Assembly (NCBI GenBank): GCA_963556695.1 | Contig: CAUWAG010000006.1 | Coordinates: 744,001 to 808,000, forward strand | Origin: Anthostomella pinea | Taxonomy: Eukaryota; Ascomycota; Sordariomycetes; Xylariales; Xylariaceae | DNA: 64,000 nucleotides | Direction: 5' to 3' | In this document: positions 11,390-22,700 of the stretch, piece by piece | Numbering within the stretch: position 1 is the stretch's first letter | Layout: every line of letters starts with the position of its first letter | The notes under the pieces: model-generated | What the model saw: the letters and a program-made list of their open reading frames with translations, nothing else | Database searches by the model: none | What the model was told of the DNA's origin: nothing | Made by a program: the position numbers and the translations under genes

Positions 11390-12415
11390 GTACAGCCTTA
11401 GAACTACTGAGTTTCAACGATGTCAATACGCTGGACGTTAGATCCAAACTGAACTCTGCTCATGGGTTACGACTGTGCGGGAAACAGGCTTTAGAAGCAT
11501 CAATTGCCACACTGTTGATGGCTATACTTATTGTGGACACAGAACCACATTGGGGTGCTATGCCTGAACGAGATGGACAGGGGTGTTCAAGAATCACGAA
11601 TCCAGGGTTGACGCCAGCACAGCATAGGGGCTTATCGCGGCCGCAGCAATTCTCCAACCGTGCTGGACCTCGTCCGAAAACGACTTGGTACCGCAATGAG
11701 CCTTGTAGTCAGAATAGGTTCGGTTCTTATCAGCGCCAGCTAGTACTACGCTTTTGGCTCGTCTATCGTCACATCACGACCCAACCGCAGCTTGCCGCAC
11801 CCGCAGACTGCCAAATAATCACACCAAGCTCGACACCCTGCCACAGGCGGGTCGTACCGGTGCCAACGTGCATTATCGAGACGGAAGCCTGAAGCTTGAA
11901 CCTATTCAGGGTAACGGAACCCAAAGAATGTCTTGTACAGGTGTCCTTAGTACCGTTGGTACGTCTGGCCACATGTGGTCCTCCTTCAGTCACTTACGGT
12001 TGCTCTGATGCTGAGCATGTGTCACAACACAGCCGCCGAGGCCCAGCCCCAATATCCCCGGATCGATGGCACGATGTGACGATAGTGGGGTACGACAGAC
12101 GGATAAATAGGGATAAATAGGAACGATGCGACATCCCCTCCGCCGGGACGAGCTTCCACGGATCACGGCTGGGAATGGTATACTCGTCTTATAAAAGCGA
12201 CGATGATTGGAACGAAGAATACCCTTTGCTTCTTCTTGTACTCGACGAGCGTAGCATAGCCATTGATTCCTGTGCAATCGGCAACTTTTACAGGCCTCGA
12301 CGACGGTCATATCAGACACCGCACTCTGGTCCGAACTACCCCTCAACACCAAGAACCCCGCTCCACGATACATCGTCTCCAACCCCCACAGAAGCTCCCA
12401 AAGCCAAAAGCCACT
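11390..12415. other. Intergenic region between NACHT and GH43 genes
   Basis: About 1 kb in which several short overlapping frames are open on both strands, none with recognisable protein character. A TATA-like tataaaag lies at about 12189-12197, some 220 bp before the GH43 start, and may be part of that promoter. Confidence 0.4.
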
Positions 12416-13462
12416 ATGTCGCCGCCACTGATAACCCACGACTACACAGCGGACCCATCCGCCCACGTCTTCGAGGGCAAAGTGTACATCTACCCATCGC
12501 ACGACCGCGAGACGGACATCGAATTCAACGACAATGGGGACCAATACGACATGGCCGACTACCACGTCTTCTCCACCTCATCGCTAGACCCTCCTTATGA
12601 CTCAGTGACAGACCACGGCGTGATCCTCCGCACTGAAGACGTCCCCTGGGCCAGCAAGCAGCTCTGGGCGCCCGACGCCGCGCACAAGAACGGGCGGTAC
12701 TACCTCTTCTTCCCCGCGCGGGACAAGTCGAACATCTTCCGCATCGGCGTGGCCGAGGGCCCGACGCCAACCGGTCCTTTCGTTGCGGACCCGGAGCCCA
12801 TCCCGGGTAGCTTCAGCATCGACCCGGCGGCGTTCGTGGAACCGGACACGGGGGACGCGTACCTGTACTTCGGTGGGCTGTGGGGCGGGCAGCTGCAGTG
12901 CTGGAAGGGGAATTCGTCTTCTGCTTCAACAGAAAAGGGGGGAGAGGCAAAACTAGACGAGCACGGCCTCCCCCCCTTCGACGCCACCCTCCAAGGCCCG
13001 CAAGAGCCCTCCGGCCCCAACGTCCACGCCCTCTTCCCCAAAGTAGCCCACCTAGCCCCGTCCATGCACTCTTTCCTCTCCCCCGCGCAAGACCTAGTAA
13101 TCCTCGCCCCCGAGACCGGCGCCCCCATCTTAGCCGACGACCACGACCGGCGGTTTTTCGAAGCAGCGTGGATGCACAAGCGCAACTCGACGTACTACTT
13201 CAGCTACTCGACGGGGGACACGCACTACCTCGTGTACGCGACTTCCAAGTCGCCGCTTGGGCCGTTCACGTACGCGGGCCGCATCCTGGAGCCCGTGCTG
13301 GGGTGGACGACGCATCATTCGATTGCCGAGTTTGGCGGGCGGTGGTGGCTTTTTCACCATGACTGCGAGTTGAGCGGGGGCGTGAACCACCTAAGGTGTG
13401 TCAAGGTTAGGGAGATATTATATGATGATGAGGGGAGGATCTTGCCGGTGGAGGGTGAGTAG
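12416..13462 (+). CDS. Glycoside hydrolase family 43 protein
   Basis: Single exon, 348 residues when started at the ATG at 12416 (MSPPLITHDYTADPSAHVF). Upstream codons in the same frame look like leader, not protein. The five-bladed propeller family signature is visible: the early TADPSAHVFEGKVYIYPSHD (catalytic base Asp), SIDPAAFVEPDTG (the second Asp) and FFEAAWMHK (general acid Glu). GH43 enzymes are mostly beta-xylosidases or alpha-L-arabinofuranosidases acting on plant hemicellulose. No signal peptide is apparent, so it may act inside the cell on imported oligosaccharides, as several intracellular GH43 enzymes do. Substrate cannot be assigned. Codon usage is strongly C-ending. Confidence 0.9.
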   Translation: MSPPLITHDYTADPSAHVFEGKVYIYPSHDRETDIEFNDNGDQYDMADYHVFSTSSLDPPYDSVTDHGVILRTEDVPWASKQLWAPDAAHKNGRYYLFFPARDKSNIFRIGVAEGPTPTGPFVADPEPIPGSFSIDPAAFVEPDTGDAYLYFGGLWGGQLQCWKGNSSSASTEKGGEAKLDEHGLPPFDATLQGPQEPSGPNVHALFPKVAHLAPSMHSFLSPAQDLVILAPETGAPILADDHDRRFFEAAWMHKRNSTYYFSYSTGDTHYLVYATSKSPLGPFTYAGRILEPVLGWTTHHSIAEFGGRWWLFHHDCELSGGVNHLRCVKVREILYDDEGRILPVEGE

Positions 13463-13740
13463 TCGCGTATGTAGCAGATTACTGGATGTTAAGAGGCTGC
13501 ATAGAATCTGTATCGATTGGACGAGTTGGTATGAAGATGCTGTATAAGGCGCCATGCTTAATTGTATGTACAATTTGTGAAGAACGCTCTGAACAGCAAG
13601 TGTACGTCAGTCATCTGGCCCCTGGGTATAACCGCCCGTAGCAACGTTCCATCATCTCATGACCCATGTAAAGCCTAAACGCCATCCCGAATCAAACAGA
13701 TATGAATACAAGTCTTGCATTTCTCATTCGACTCATCATC

Positions 13741-16700
13741 TCATGTCTCCAGAACGCCCAACGTCAGTCGCCTGAGAGCATCCTCGTACCTCCCAGGGCT
13801 ATGATCCAACAACATGCTAGCGCCAAACTTGACCTCCCTGAACTGTGCCTCGACCTCTCTGATATACTTAAGGACGATACGGGTGGCTGGTCTTCCGATT
13901 TGTTCTGTGCCCGCCTGCAGGAAAGCATCCCTCCTCAGGCATGGAGTACTCTCGATGGAGAAAACCTCACCGGGAGGCAGAAGCTTGGAGCTCATCATAC
14001 TCGCGCGCAGAGTCTTCAATGCGGCGTAAGCCCATTTATCGTCTTGGTCGTTGGAACGTGTCGGCCCGTTATTGTACCACTGGTCGGCAAGTCCAGACTG
14101 CAGACCCTCCCATATACGACGACGAACCTCCGCCTTGGCTTCGTTGTTGTCCGTTTTGAAAGCAAGGGCAAGTGCCTGCAAGTCGTGCAAGACGCCGAGG
14201 GACAAGTATGGAACTATGTCATTGCCGTGGACTGTACTGGTGATCAGTCCTCTTGTGGCCTTTTGAAATGTTGGTGACATGGTTGCCGGTGGACCGTAAG
14301 CATAGACATGGATGGGTCTCCCTGAGGGCAAACAAATATGTGATGAGCTTTCTGACGAGCCGCCAGCGGTGAGTAACCTGCTGTGCTGCTCGGCGGAAGT
14401 GACGAATGCTGTGCCAGTCATGGCAGGCTCCGCCAGCATGGCTCCAAGCAGTGCCGTCACAGCACCACCAAGGGAATGCCCACACAAGATCAATCCATAA
14501 TCCGGAAACTCCTCGAGGGCTTCTTTGAGCGTCACCAAGACTCGACCATCCCCACCATATAGAAGCCGCCGTGCGGACGCGTGGATCCCTTTGTGAACCT
14601 TGTATGGCTTTCCCCGCCAAACCAGATCGTCGTAGTCGCACATCATGTCGGCCAGCACGTCCTCAAACCCTAGGGTTCCACGACAAGACAGCACGACGGC
14701 TTTTGACTCTTTATCGAGAGCCACAGTATGAATGAGGGGTATGCCTGTGTCGGTAGATCCAGTAGAATCTGATCCACCCTGAGGGTCGACGAAAGAGGCC
14801 AACAGGATGCTGTCCGACGGCAACTCAGTATGATGGGCGAATGACCGCACATCCTGATGCAAGTCATCTGCAATATTCATAGCAGGCAAATCTTTATTGA
14901 TCCCCATCAACTTGAGAAAGTTCGAACCATATATAGCAGATGCGTATCGACTGTATCGAGTGATGTTTCTCAATATGTGAAAGTTGGGGAACATCCCATC
15001 CACCGTACCATTTCGCCTCAGAGTATCAACAGCTTCCGAGTCGCTATAGGCACTCCTTGGGTGGAATGAGGACAAGACTAGTGAAGCTTGCGAGTCTCTG
15101 TTCAGCGTGTATATACTTGGCGCATACGAGTTGAAGTTTTGTGATCTTGCGCGGTGGTGATCCCGCTGGGGTGATGGCAGCTTTCCGCCAGCATCGTAGG
15201 AAGACCTTGGATTGTATACCCCGCTATTCCTGTGGCTCGTCGGAGAAGTCGGGCGGCTTTCGAACGATTGTATTGAGAACGTATCAGTAAGCGAAACGAC
15301 AGAACTTCGGCGGGTGTCTTGGAGCGGCTGATAGCTGTTCCTAGAAGGACTTCTGTACACAGGGCTGCCCCCAACATTTCCCAGGTCTCTTGATGAAAAG
15401 TAGTTTGGATTTCCTCGCTGCGGTGGTTGCGGTGCTTCCCGGGTTGGTATCAAGCTCGAAGTGCGATCTGGAGCCAGGCCTTTGGTCTGTTGTTTAGCTG
15501 GCGGAGGCTTATAACTGCCCCACGGCGGCTTCACACTCGATCTCGTTTTGGGTGACAGGACGTCTGAACTCGGCTCTCTGTTCAAAAAATTCGCGAAGCC
15601 GGGAACAGAACCCTTCTTTAACACACCCCTGATTCCACCCTTCTTTTCAACTTTCGTATGAACCGGTTCCGGATTCTTGACTGTTGTTGTCTTGCGGGTT
15701 GACGAGTCGATTGTGAGACCTCTCGGGCTCTTTCGTGACTCGTCTAGGGGTTTTCTGGTACGCTTCTGGTTCGCGGCGTGTTCCGATGTTGGCTTGGGCA
15801 AAGAGCTTGGGAAAGAACGCTCACGGGGTGAGGACGCAGAGCCAGCTGAGCTGTTTGACACGGATCTCACGTGACCATCCCTGCGCTCACCGGGAGCATT
15901 GGGGCGGCCCTTGGCTGCTGATGCAGCAGTCGGACGTGCGGCCTTTGGCGGAACAGGGGGAGGTTGATCGATGTCGATACCATACGGGGACTGAGGTTCC
16001 TCATCATCAATGAGTTCGACGTATGATTGACGATCGTCCTCGTTCTCGCTCTCATCGGCTGTGTTCCTGACTTTATTTCGGCTGACCTTGTACACCACTC
16101 GGTAATTCTGACTCTCCTCTTGCGTCGTAGGATTGCTGACTTCACTTCTCACAAGGTCCAGTCCAGGGAGCGACGGCATGAGCATCTCTGTTGCGCCCTT
16201 GATGTCGACCGTGATGACCTTGGTAGTTGTGGTGGAAGTCGAAATGGAGACTCTTGCATCCTTTGGTAGAGAGTTTAGTATTTGACGTTTCAATTGACTC
16301 TCGGGCTGGTCGTCTTCGTCAGTGCTATTCCGCCTAGCCCCATGCTGCGCAATTGCTTCGATGAAATCACCAGTACCCGCCTGGGATCTTTGAATGTCAC
16401 TGTCGCGAACGTCTACTCGCTCGCCATCGTTCAGAACAACTACATCCCACACGATCTCCACCTGTCCGAGACGGCGAGATTCCTCCTGTATGGTCTTGCG
16501 ACACCAATTCTGCAAGTATGCCAGGCCACAGACTCCGATGAGAAGATCGACAACTCCAACCTTTTCCCCTTGTACACCGGTTGCGGGGTTCTGGAACTCG
16601 CGACGAATGAGCGTGATGATACTGGCTATGGCCCTCGAAGAGTCGGTCGAGCCGAAGAACTGATCGAGGACGGACAGAAATAGCTGGGAGATCTGTGACA

Positions 16701-17160
16701 CACTGGAGACGGTAGTCGAAGTGATGTGGAAGCTTGCGCTGGTCCAAAAGACAACCTGTGCCATGGTCTGATGTAGACTTTCCAAGCTTCTTTCCAGTAT
16801 CGTCTCGGCATCTGTCCTACCCAATTCCGAGCGCGATCGGGCGCGGACTTCCTTCCCAGCTCTGCTCAAAATGCCCTCGAGTATACCTCGACCGACCTCG
16901 AGACTAGACAGTGTAGTGACCTTGGCAGCACCCAAGCTGTAGCCGCCGATGAAAGTACCGACTCGGAGAGCAAAGGAGGTGGATCTCGTTGCGAAACTGA
17001 TGGCGCTGGCTATCGGAGCGGGAAGAAGCGTTGGACCCGGGGCAGGTGGGACATGTTCACTCGGGGAACCTTGGACATCTCGCAAACGTACGAGGGCGTT
17101 GTAGATATCGTCGTGCTCGACATCATCCTCAGCTTGGTCCAGCTCCATCTCCATCTCCAA
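13741..17160 (-). CDS. Class 3 lipase, Sn1-specific diacylglycerol lipase-like
   Basis: An uninterrupted 1139-codon frame. The N-terminal ~230 residues include hydrophobic stretches (such as VVDLLIGVCGLAYLQNW) that may associate with membrane. A Ser/Pro-rich low-complexity middle follows (about 330-690). The C-terminal lipase_3 domain has VLSCRGT, the nucleophile motif GHSLGGAV at about 895, HGNDIVPYLS with the likely catalytic Asp, and a His near LLDHSPGRYEDAL. This layout is that of fungal proteins related to animal diacylglycerol lipase alpha, which hydrolyse diacylglycerol at sn-1; substrate here is inferred. The start is the ATG opening the repetitive MEMEMEL; nothing upstream in frame looks better. 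Confidence 0.88.
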   Translation of the reverse strand: MEMEMELDQAEDDVEHDDIYNALVRLRDVQGSPSEHVPPAPGPTLLPAPIASAISFATRSTSFALRVGTFIGGYSLGAAKVTTLSSLEVGRGILEGILSRAGKEVRARSRSELGRTDAETILERSLESLHQTMAQVVFWTSASFHITSTTVSSVSQISQLFLSVLDQFFGSTDSSRAIASIITLIRREFQNPATGVQGEKVGVVDLLIGVCGLAYLQNWCRKTIQEESRRLGQVEIVWDVVVLNDGERVDVRDSDIQRSQAGTGDFIEAIAQHGARRNSTDEDDQPESQLKRQILNSLPKDARVSISTSTTTTKVITVDIKGATEMLMPSLPGLDLVRSEVSNPTTQEESQNYRVVYKVSRNKVRNTADESENEDDRQSYVELIDDEEPQSPYGIDIDQPPPVPPKAARPTAASAAKGRPNAPGERRDGHVRSVSNSSAGSASSPRERSFPSSLPKPTSEHAANQKRTRKPLDESRKSPRGLTIDSSTRKTTTVKNPEPVHTKVEKKGGIRGVLKKGSVPGFANFLNREPSSDVLSPKTRSSVKPPWGSYKPPPAKQQTKGLAPDRTSSLIPTREAPQPPQRGNPNYFSSRDLGNVGGSPVYRSPSRNSYQPLQDTRRSSVVSLTDTFSIQSFESRPTSPTSHRNSGVYNPRSSYDAGGKLPSPQRDHHRARSQNFNSYAPSIYTLNRDSQASLVLSSFHPRSAYSDSEAVDTLRRNGTVDGMFPNFHILRNITRYSRYASAIYGSNFLKLMGINKDLPAMNIADDLHQDVRSFAHHTELPSDSILLASFVDPQGGSDSTGSTDTGIPLIHTVALDKESKAVVLSCRGTLGFEDVLADMMCDYDDLVWRGKPYKVHKGIHASARRLLYGGDGRVLVTLKEALEEFPDYGLILCGHSLGGAVTALLGAMLAEPAMTGTAFVTSAEQHSRLLTAGGSSESSSHICLPSGRPIHVYAYGPPATMSPTFQKATRGLITSTVHGNDIVPYLSLGVLHDLQALALAFKTDNNEAKAEVRRRIWEGLQSGLADQWYNNGPTRSNDQDDKWAYAALKTLRASMMSSKLLPPGEVFSIESTPCLRRDAFLQAGTEQIGRPATRIVLKYIREVEAQFREVKFGASMLLDHSPGRYEDALRRLTLGVLET

Positions 17161-18950
17161 GGACTCGCGAACTCAACAAATGCGCCAGGTCGTTCGCAGG
17201 TCGTTCGCTGGTCGTTCGGCGGTCGCGTCGACAGACTGCGCTGTTGCATATCAAGCACGAGTCTGATGGCAGTTGCTGGCGCTGTATTCGGGCTTCTCTA
17301 GAGTACGATGATGCGTTGGGAGAGGCCACCGGACGAATACGTTTGTTGAAAGTGTAGTAAATACACTTCCGGGCGTCAAACGTCCCACTGTTTTCTGTTG
17401 AGACAACGGTTTCTAGGATCTCCAAGCCGCGGTCTAACATGAAGCGTTGGACTGGCAGACTGATTGAGTCGCGTGGTCAAAGAAGCGAGGCCGAGTCAGA
17501 CGGCCGTCATTGTTACTGGCATACCGAGCCAACGGGGCATAAAAGGTCATCTGGGCAAGCGAGGCGTCGCTTGTGTGGTTGAATCAAGAATCAATGCAAC
17601 CTCAACTAGTCGAAACTTACATGTGACAGCACGCGGAGAACTTTGAACTGGGAAACTCGGTACAAACCTTCAAGCCAAATGCGGGCAATGCGGGCAATGC
17701 GGGCGAGCCCCTGACATGCCTGATGTGGGCAAGCATCCACGAATGGCATTTCTGGTGGGATGGGAATCTTGATAGCTTGATTGCTGATGGACTTTGCTAC
17801 TGCTTGGTGTCGGCGGTTCCGAATGCCCAACAAAGCTGTCCGTTGTCTGGACACAGGCAGACAGGACCATACCTGCATAGGTACTCCGTGAAGTCTTTCC
17901 GTGTTGTGGTTTTGTTTCTCACCGAGTCACGGTCTCGAGTCACAGTCCTGAGTGGCAACACCTTGACGGCCAGTTTCCAACATTGAATTGCATAAATGTG
18001 CCCTTGGGGTTGAGGGCGGAAAAGAAGCCTGATCGGGTTCCGTCACCTGAGAGGGTTGACACGACTCACGAGATGAACCCCTGTAGAGACGACGAGCATG
18101 ATGTAATGTGATGCAGGAACAGCCAGCCAATTTGGAGAAAGTCTTCCCACCACAAAACTTGGGAATGCTCTGGTCGCAACATCGCATCGTTTGATTTGAT
18201 GCCGGCAGACAAGCCAAGACTATCGTCATGATATGCCCAAGCACTGCTGGGGACTGGGGACAGCGGACACGACCTGAAGCGGAAATATGGAAAACAAAGG
18301 CCAGCTCGAATCGATGAGTGTACGCATAGCAGACCAAGCGAACAGTCGATGAATGGTAGTCAGTCGCTTGACTCGAAGGCGAAGGCCACACGTTTTCCGA
18401 GATGGATTTCGACGAGAATAGACTCGCTGTTGGTAAACGTGATGTCAGCAGCCATCCGACAGCCTGGAGTGCATTGGAACACATGGCCTGGCAGCTGGCT
18501 GAACGTGCTATTCTTAGCGATCTGCTGCACTGTGGTCCCCTGTAATGCACTGCAAGGTGCTGCGGCTCGCCCTGGCAGCTGTCGCTAGCGTGTTGGGGAA
18601 TTGAGGCTAAGCAGCTGCTACCTAAGGTGAGATTGTCAGGGGTGTGAAAGAAGCAAAGTCCATGCGCGGATCTGCTCAGCCAGGGTCTTGTCCGGGGTCT
18701 TCGTATCCTTTGTCGTCGTCAGTCAGTCAAGTCTCACACAGTCGGTGCTGCGCCGATTCAAAAGCACACCAAATCCCTCCATGCTGCCGATGTCGTACTT
18801 CCCCTGAATCCATTATCATCTTGTCTTTGTACCAATTGGCCGTCTTGTCCAGCTGTCTCCTTCGCTTGTGCTCGGTGCTACAACCCTTCGCTCGCTACCT
18901 CCCACGCTCGCCTTGTAAAACAAACACGTCGCATCTACCTCGAGTCCACA
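17161..18950. other. Intergenic region upstream of lipase and GNA1 genes
   Basis: About 1.8 kb between two divergently transcribed genes. Several frames of 60-200 codons are open, but their translations are rich in Arg, Ser and Pro and lack family features. A short direct repeat (gcgggcaat) lies at about 17682-17706. It presumably holds the promoters of both flanking genes. Confidence 0.5.
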
Positions 18951-19623
18951 ATGGCAGAGCAAGGCCTTTTCTCGTCCGACCTCATCTCCCCGGCCGTCGC
19001 CGCCGCCCTCCCCGAAGGCTACACTGCCCGGTCTCTGCGACTGGCCGATTACGATGCCGGTTTCCTCGACTGCCTCCGTGTCCTGACTACTGTTGGGGAG
19101 ATCAGCAAGGAGCAATTCGCCGAGAGATACAAGTGGATGACTTCGCAAGATACCTACTACGTCATAGTCATTGAGGACTCGAGCAGCGGGAAGATTGTAG
19201 GGACTGGCAACCTCCTTGTAGAGAGGAAATTGTAAGAGGACCCTGACGACCTACCACGGATGAGGCCGCATTCTTCCCGGCGCCGAGAAAGCATTGGCGC
19301 ATGGGGGTGTATGTGTGCGCAAAAGCTGTAGAAGCGGAACAAAGAGAGGGCGATGATACTGATCCGTATTCCTGCGCAGCATCCACAGCCTTGGCCTTGT
19401 AGGTCACATCGAAGATATCGCCGTAGCCAAGGACCAGCAAGGAAAGAAGCTCGGTCTTCGCCTAATCCAGGCTCTCGACTTCATCGCCGAAAAGGTCGGC
19501 TGCTACAAGACCATCCTCGACTGCAGCGAAGCGAACGAGGGGTTCTATGTCAAGTGCGGCTTCCGAAGAGCCGGCTTGGAGATGGCGCATTACTACGAGG
19601 GCGACAAGAGTAAGACCCAATGA
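18951..19623 (+). CDS. GNA1: Glucosamine-6-phosphate N-acetyltransferase
   Basis: Exons 18951-19231 and 19380-19623, giving 174 residues; the intron (148 bp) has gtaaga at its start and cgcag at its end, and splicing restores ERKFIHSLGLVGHIEDIAV. The protein is a GNAT acetyltransferase: LRLADYD near the N-terminus, VGTGNLLVERKF, then motif A with the acetyl-CoA loop QQGKKLG, and FYVKCGFRRAG near the C-terminus. Length fits Gna1. The enzyme acetylates glucosamine-6-phosphate with acetyl-CoA, a cytosolic step in UDP-GlcNAc synthesis for chitin and glycosylation. The last few residues (KSKTQ) depend on no further intron being present. Confidence 0.92.
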
Positions 19624-20586
19624 TTGTGTCTTTGCCCTCTCAGGATACGCCTAGACTAGGTGAAGAGGCCGTGTACGAACTAGTGTCGAGAAGAACTTGG
19701 CTGATCCGAGCGTGGCAGGACTGAAGCTCTAGGTAATGGTCGAGCTACACTTGCGTAAGGGATCGTGGTCATGGTTCATAGATTTGGACGGTTGGGTCGG
19801 TCATATAGTCGCGGCGTCAAGCGATGCGCACACGCAGATGCTCCTTCTGACATAATATTGCGATGTACAGGTAGACTGGAAATAGAGACATGTGAAAGAG
19901 CACTAATGGCGCGTTGAGGCTTGGGCTCATGGTACGATGTCCATCGACGGTTCGAAACTCAGAAAAGTCCAAGCGGTAACCCGAGCGAGCGTCTCCCTGA
20001 GTCCGGGTGACTCGAGCGACTTCTTACATGCCAATCTATTTGCCATGAGATGGACCTCGTGGTCTGCCCCTGACCAGTGCATAAAGCCATGTTGACGCCT
20101 GTCAGCGAGATGTCCTCGCTACGTATCTCGGACCGTTCCTCTCAGGCGAGACATGCCCCCCTTTCTGGATCCCGCCGCATCACGCAGCACACGGCGACTC
20201 CTACTTACTTTGGACATTGCTCGAGCTCACGGACTCACACGATGGTGTCCTCTCCGAAAGGTACGCGGGGGAGTTGGGAGTCCGAAAATAGACTTTCGCC
20301 CCGGTCCGCATTCCGATTGTCGTCCCATCGATCTAGGTATATATCTGTATCATGTCTCCCCAATCATCCGAGACCAAATTCATTGCTGACAACGATACCA
20401 ATATACCCATTCTCTTCACTTTCCCGTTTCGCATAGCCCTATCTACTACTACATTTATCACCTGCAGCATATATATCCCACCTTGCCTACGCCCGGACTC
20501 GGCCCCGGATCTCCCCAACTTCACCTTTGGACCCGAGATCCCCTTTCACATACCCTGCGGGGACTCGCTATTTCCGAGTTGTATCG
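19624..20586. other. Intergenic region
   Basis: About 960 bp with short open frames only. The pyrimidine-rich second half (20350-20580) is probably the promoter and 5' leader of the gene starting at 20587. Nothing else is recognised. Confidence 0.4.
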
Positions 20587-21330
20587 ATGCCTACTTATAC
20601 CGGACCGTATCGTCCTAACAATCTACCTGTCCATCTTGAACGTCCAGAAGACATTCGAAACTTTCTGATCCGATACCACATTGCCCTGCTTCAACAAGAG
20701 TAAGTCCACCCATAACCTAACCTCTGTATGTCGGATAAGGAGTAGTGCAGTTCTTTCCCTTCGAATGAGGAGAACTACATCAATCCCAGAGATCATGATG
20801 ATGTATATTAGGAAACAAGAAAGTCAACACTCACTAACACCACCAACAGGGTTCGTGAGAAGAGTAACTGGTTCGCCACACCCCGCGTCCTAGTCCGCAA
20901 TCGCTGGGGTAAAGTCTACTTCACGCACCTGGGCTGGCGTCCAACCTACGCGCGGCAGAGTGGCTTTGTCAGTGTCGACGACGACCAAGCCTCGGAGAAC
21001 GGCTTCACCTTATTTCTCGGCGACGACCAAGTATTGGGGAGAGATCTCCTAGATTACGACGACCAAGTCTTGGAGAGCGACTTCACCATAATTGTCGACG
21101 ACGACCAAGTATCGCAGAACGGCTTCGCCTTGTTTCTCGACGACGACCAAGCATCGGAGGTGGGCGGCTTTACACTGGTGTCCAGAACGAGTCGTCCGTA
21201 TCCTCCTTTTAGACACCCCTGCGCCCTTCCCACGGGCACAGCTTCCGCCGCCGCAAGAGCAACACCTACCAAGGCACCAATCATCCGGCGCCAACGCCAA
21301 TCACGAAGAACATGGCGCCGCACAAACTGA
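20587..21330 (+). CDS. Small DDQ-repeat protein of unknown function
   Basis: Exons 20587-20699 and 20850-21330 give 197 residues; the 150-bp intron has gtaagt, a cactaacacc branch site and an acaacag-type end. The spliced N-terminus (MPTYTGPYRPNNLPVHLERP) is basic and proline-containing, followed by NRWGKVYFTHLGW. Residues about 80-140 consist of five degenerate 12-14-residue units each starting DDQ (DDDQASENGFTLFL-type). The tail is Ala/Thr/Arg-rich. No family is recognised. The stop at 21328-21330 overlaps the start of the Ayg1-like gene at 21312 by 19 bp on the same strand, which is unusual for separate fungal genes. One of the two gene models may need a different end, or the pair may share a transcript. 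Confidence 0.5.
20980..21151 (+). repeat. Intragenic minisatellite (gacgaccaag units)
   Basis: Five copies of gacgaccaag start at 20980, 21022, 21058, 21100 and 21142, that is at 42, 36, 42 and 42 bp spacing. All spacings are multiples of three, so the repeats keep the DDQ reading frame. Units differ by several substitutions. Confidence 0.85.
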
Positions 21331-22700
21331 CCGACGAGGTCGCCCCGCGCACCTGGCTCATGGGCACCGATGCCTTCGAGCGCCGCATGCCGCACCACGA
21401 CGGGATCCGCGCCCTCTGGGACACGAAGTGGAAGTTTCCCTGCACCAAAGCCGTATACCCCTTCCACGACGGCGCCTACGAAGACTTCGAGCCCATCTTC
21501 GCCGGCCTGGTCGCGCGGTCCGTCAACGACGGCACCAGCGCCGAATATACACAGGCTTTCTTCTACACAGCGCAAACCCTCGAAGAACAAGGCGACGCGG
21601 CCGCGGCGTCCGGCGACAAGACGAAAGCCAGCGCGTTGTATCTGAGAGCGGCGTGCGTGCTGCGCATCGCGCGGTTTCCGTACATCACTGCTTTTCCGGA
21701 GGTTAATGATGCGGTGAAATGGGAGGCGTGGCAAAGGCAGAAGAGCGTGTATATGAAAGCTGCGCGGTCGTGGAACGCGCCTGTGACCGAGGTCCGCATC
21801 CGGCACCGGTTCGCCACCGGGCGTGAACGCACTGATATCCCCGTCTACGTGCGCGTCCCCCCGAACCTCGCGCCCGAGTCACCGCAGCAAAAGTATCCCA
21901 CGGTGCTACTACTGACGGGCCTCGACGGCTACAGGCCGGACAACACGGTCCGCACGGACGAGTTCGTCGCGCGCGGCTGGGCCGCCGTCGTGGCCGAGAT
22001 CCCGGGCACGGCCGACTGTCCCGCGGACCCGGCCGACCCGGCCAGTCCCGATCGTCTGTGGGACAGCATCTTCGCCTGGATGGCGGGCGACGGACGCTTC
22101 GACATGGACCGCGTGATCTGCTGGGGACTGAGCTCGGGCGGGTACTACGCGGTGCGCATCGCGCACACGCACCGCGACAAACTGGTGGGGAGTGTCGCGC
22201 AGGGCGCGGGCGTGCACCATTTCTATGATAGGGAGTGGCTGCAGCGCGCGGACGGGCATGAGTATCCGTTCGAGCTGACGCCGGCGATGGCGATGAAGCA
22301 TGGATTTAAGAGCGCGGAGGAGTATGTTGATGGGGCGCAGGCGAAGTTTTCGTTGTTGGAGCTGGGGGTGCTGGAGAGGCCTTGTGCGCGGTTGCTTTTG
22401 GTTAATGTGAGTTGAGTTCTGCTTGCTTTGCTTGTTGCCCCTTTCTGTCTTGTTCCCCGTTTCGTTTGGTGTCTAGGACAGGCGGTTTTTACCCCGTGAT
22501 GGTGATGGTGATGATGGTGCTGACTGTGATGATAGGGAACGCTTGATGGACTCATGCCCATCGAGGACTCGATGATGCTGTTTGAGCATGGCTCGCCCAA
22601 GGAGGCGAGGTTCTTCCCTGGTGCTCTGCATATGGGTTACCCGTTGGCGAATGCGTCGGTCTATCCGTGGATGGAGGAGGTTATGGCTTCGGTAAGATAA
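21312..22700 (+). CDS. Ayg1-like alpha/beta hydrolase
   Basis: Exons 21312-22406 and 22536-22700, 419 residues. Splicing joins LLLVN to GTLDGLMPIEDS. The layout matches Ayg1-type hydrolases: WKFPCTKAVYPFHDG near the N-terminus, LLLTGLDGYRPD, VVAEIPGTADCPADPADP, nucleophile motif WGLSSGGYYA with Ser, and a C-terminal His in FFPGALHMGYP. Aspergillus Ayg1 shortens a heptaketide naphthopyrone by removing an acetoacetyl unit, feeding DHN-melanin. Related fungal enzymes accept other polyketide or C-C substrates, and no polyketide synthase lies in this window, so substrate is open. The 129-bp intron contains a GATG-repeat-like stretch and a gctgactg branch site. Confidence 0.9.

Noticed and set aside
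12880..13362. Frames overlapping the GH43 gene on both strands
   Set aside because: Shadow frames produced by the GC-rich codon use of the GH43 gene.
17927..18550. Minus-strand frame of about 207 codons between lipase and GNA1
   Set aside because: No family features, unbiased codon positions as far as can be seen by eye, and it overlaps the shared promoter region.
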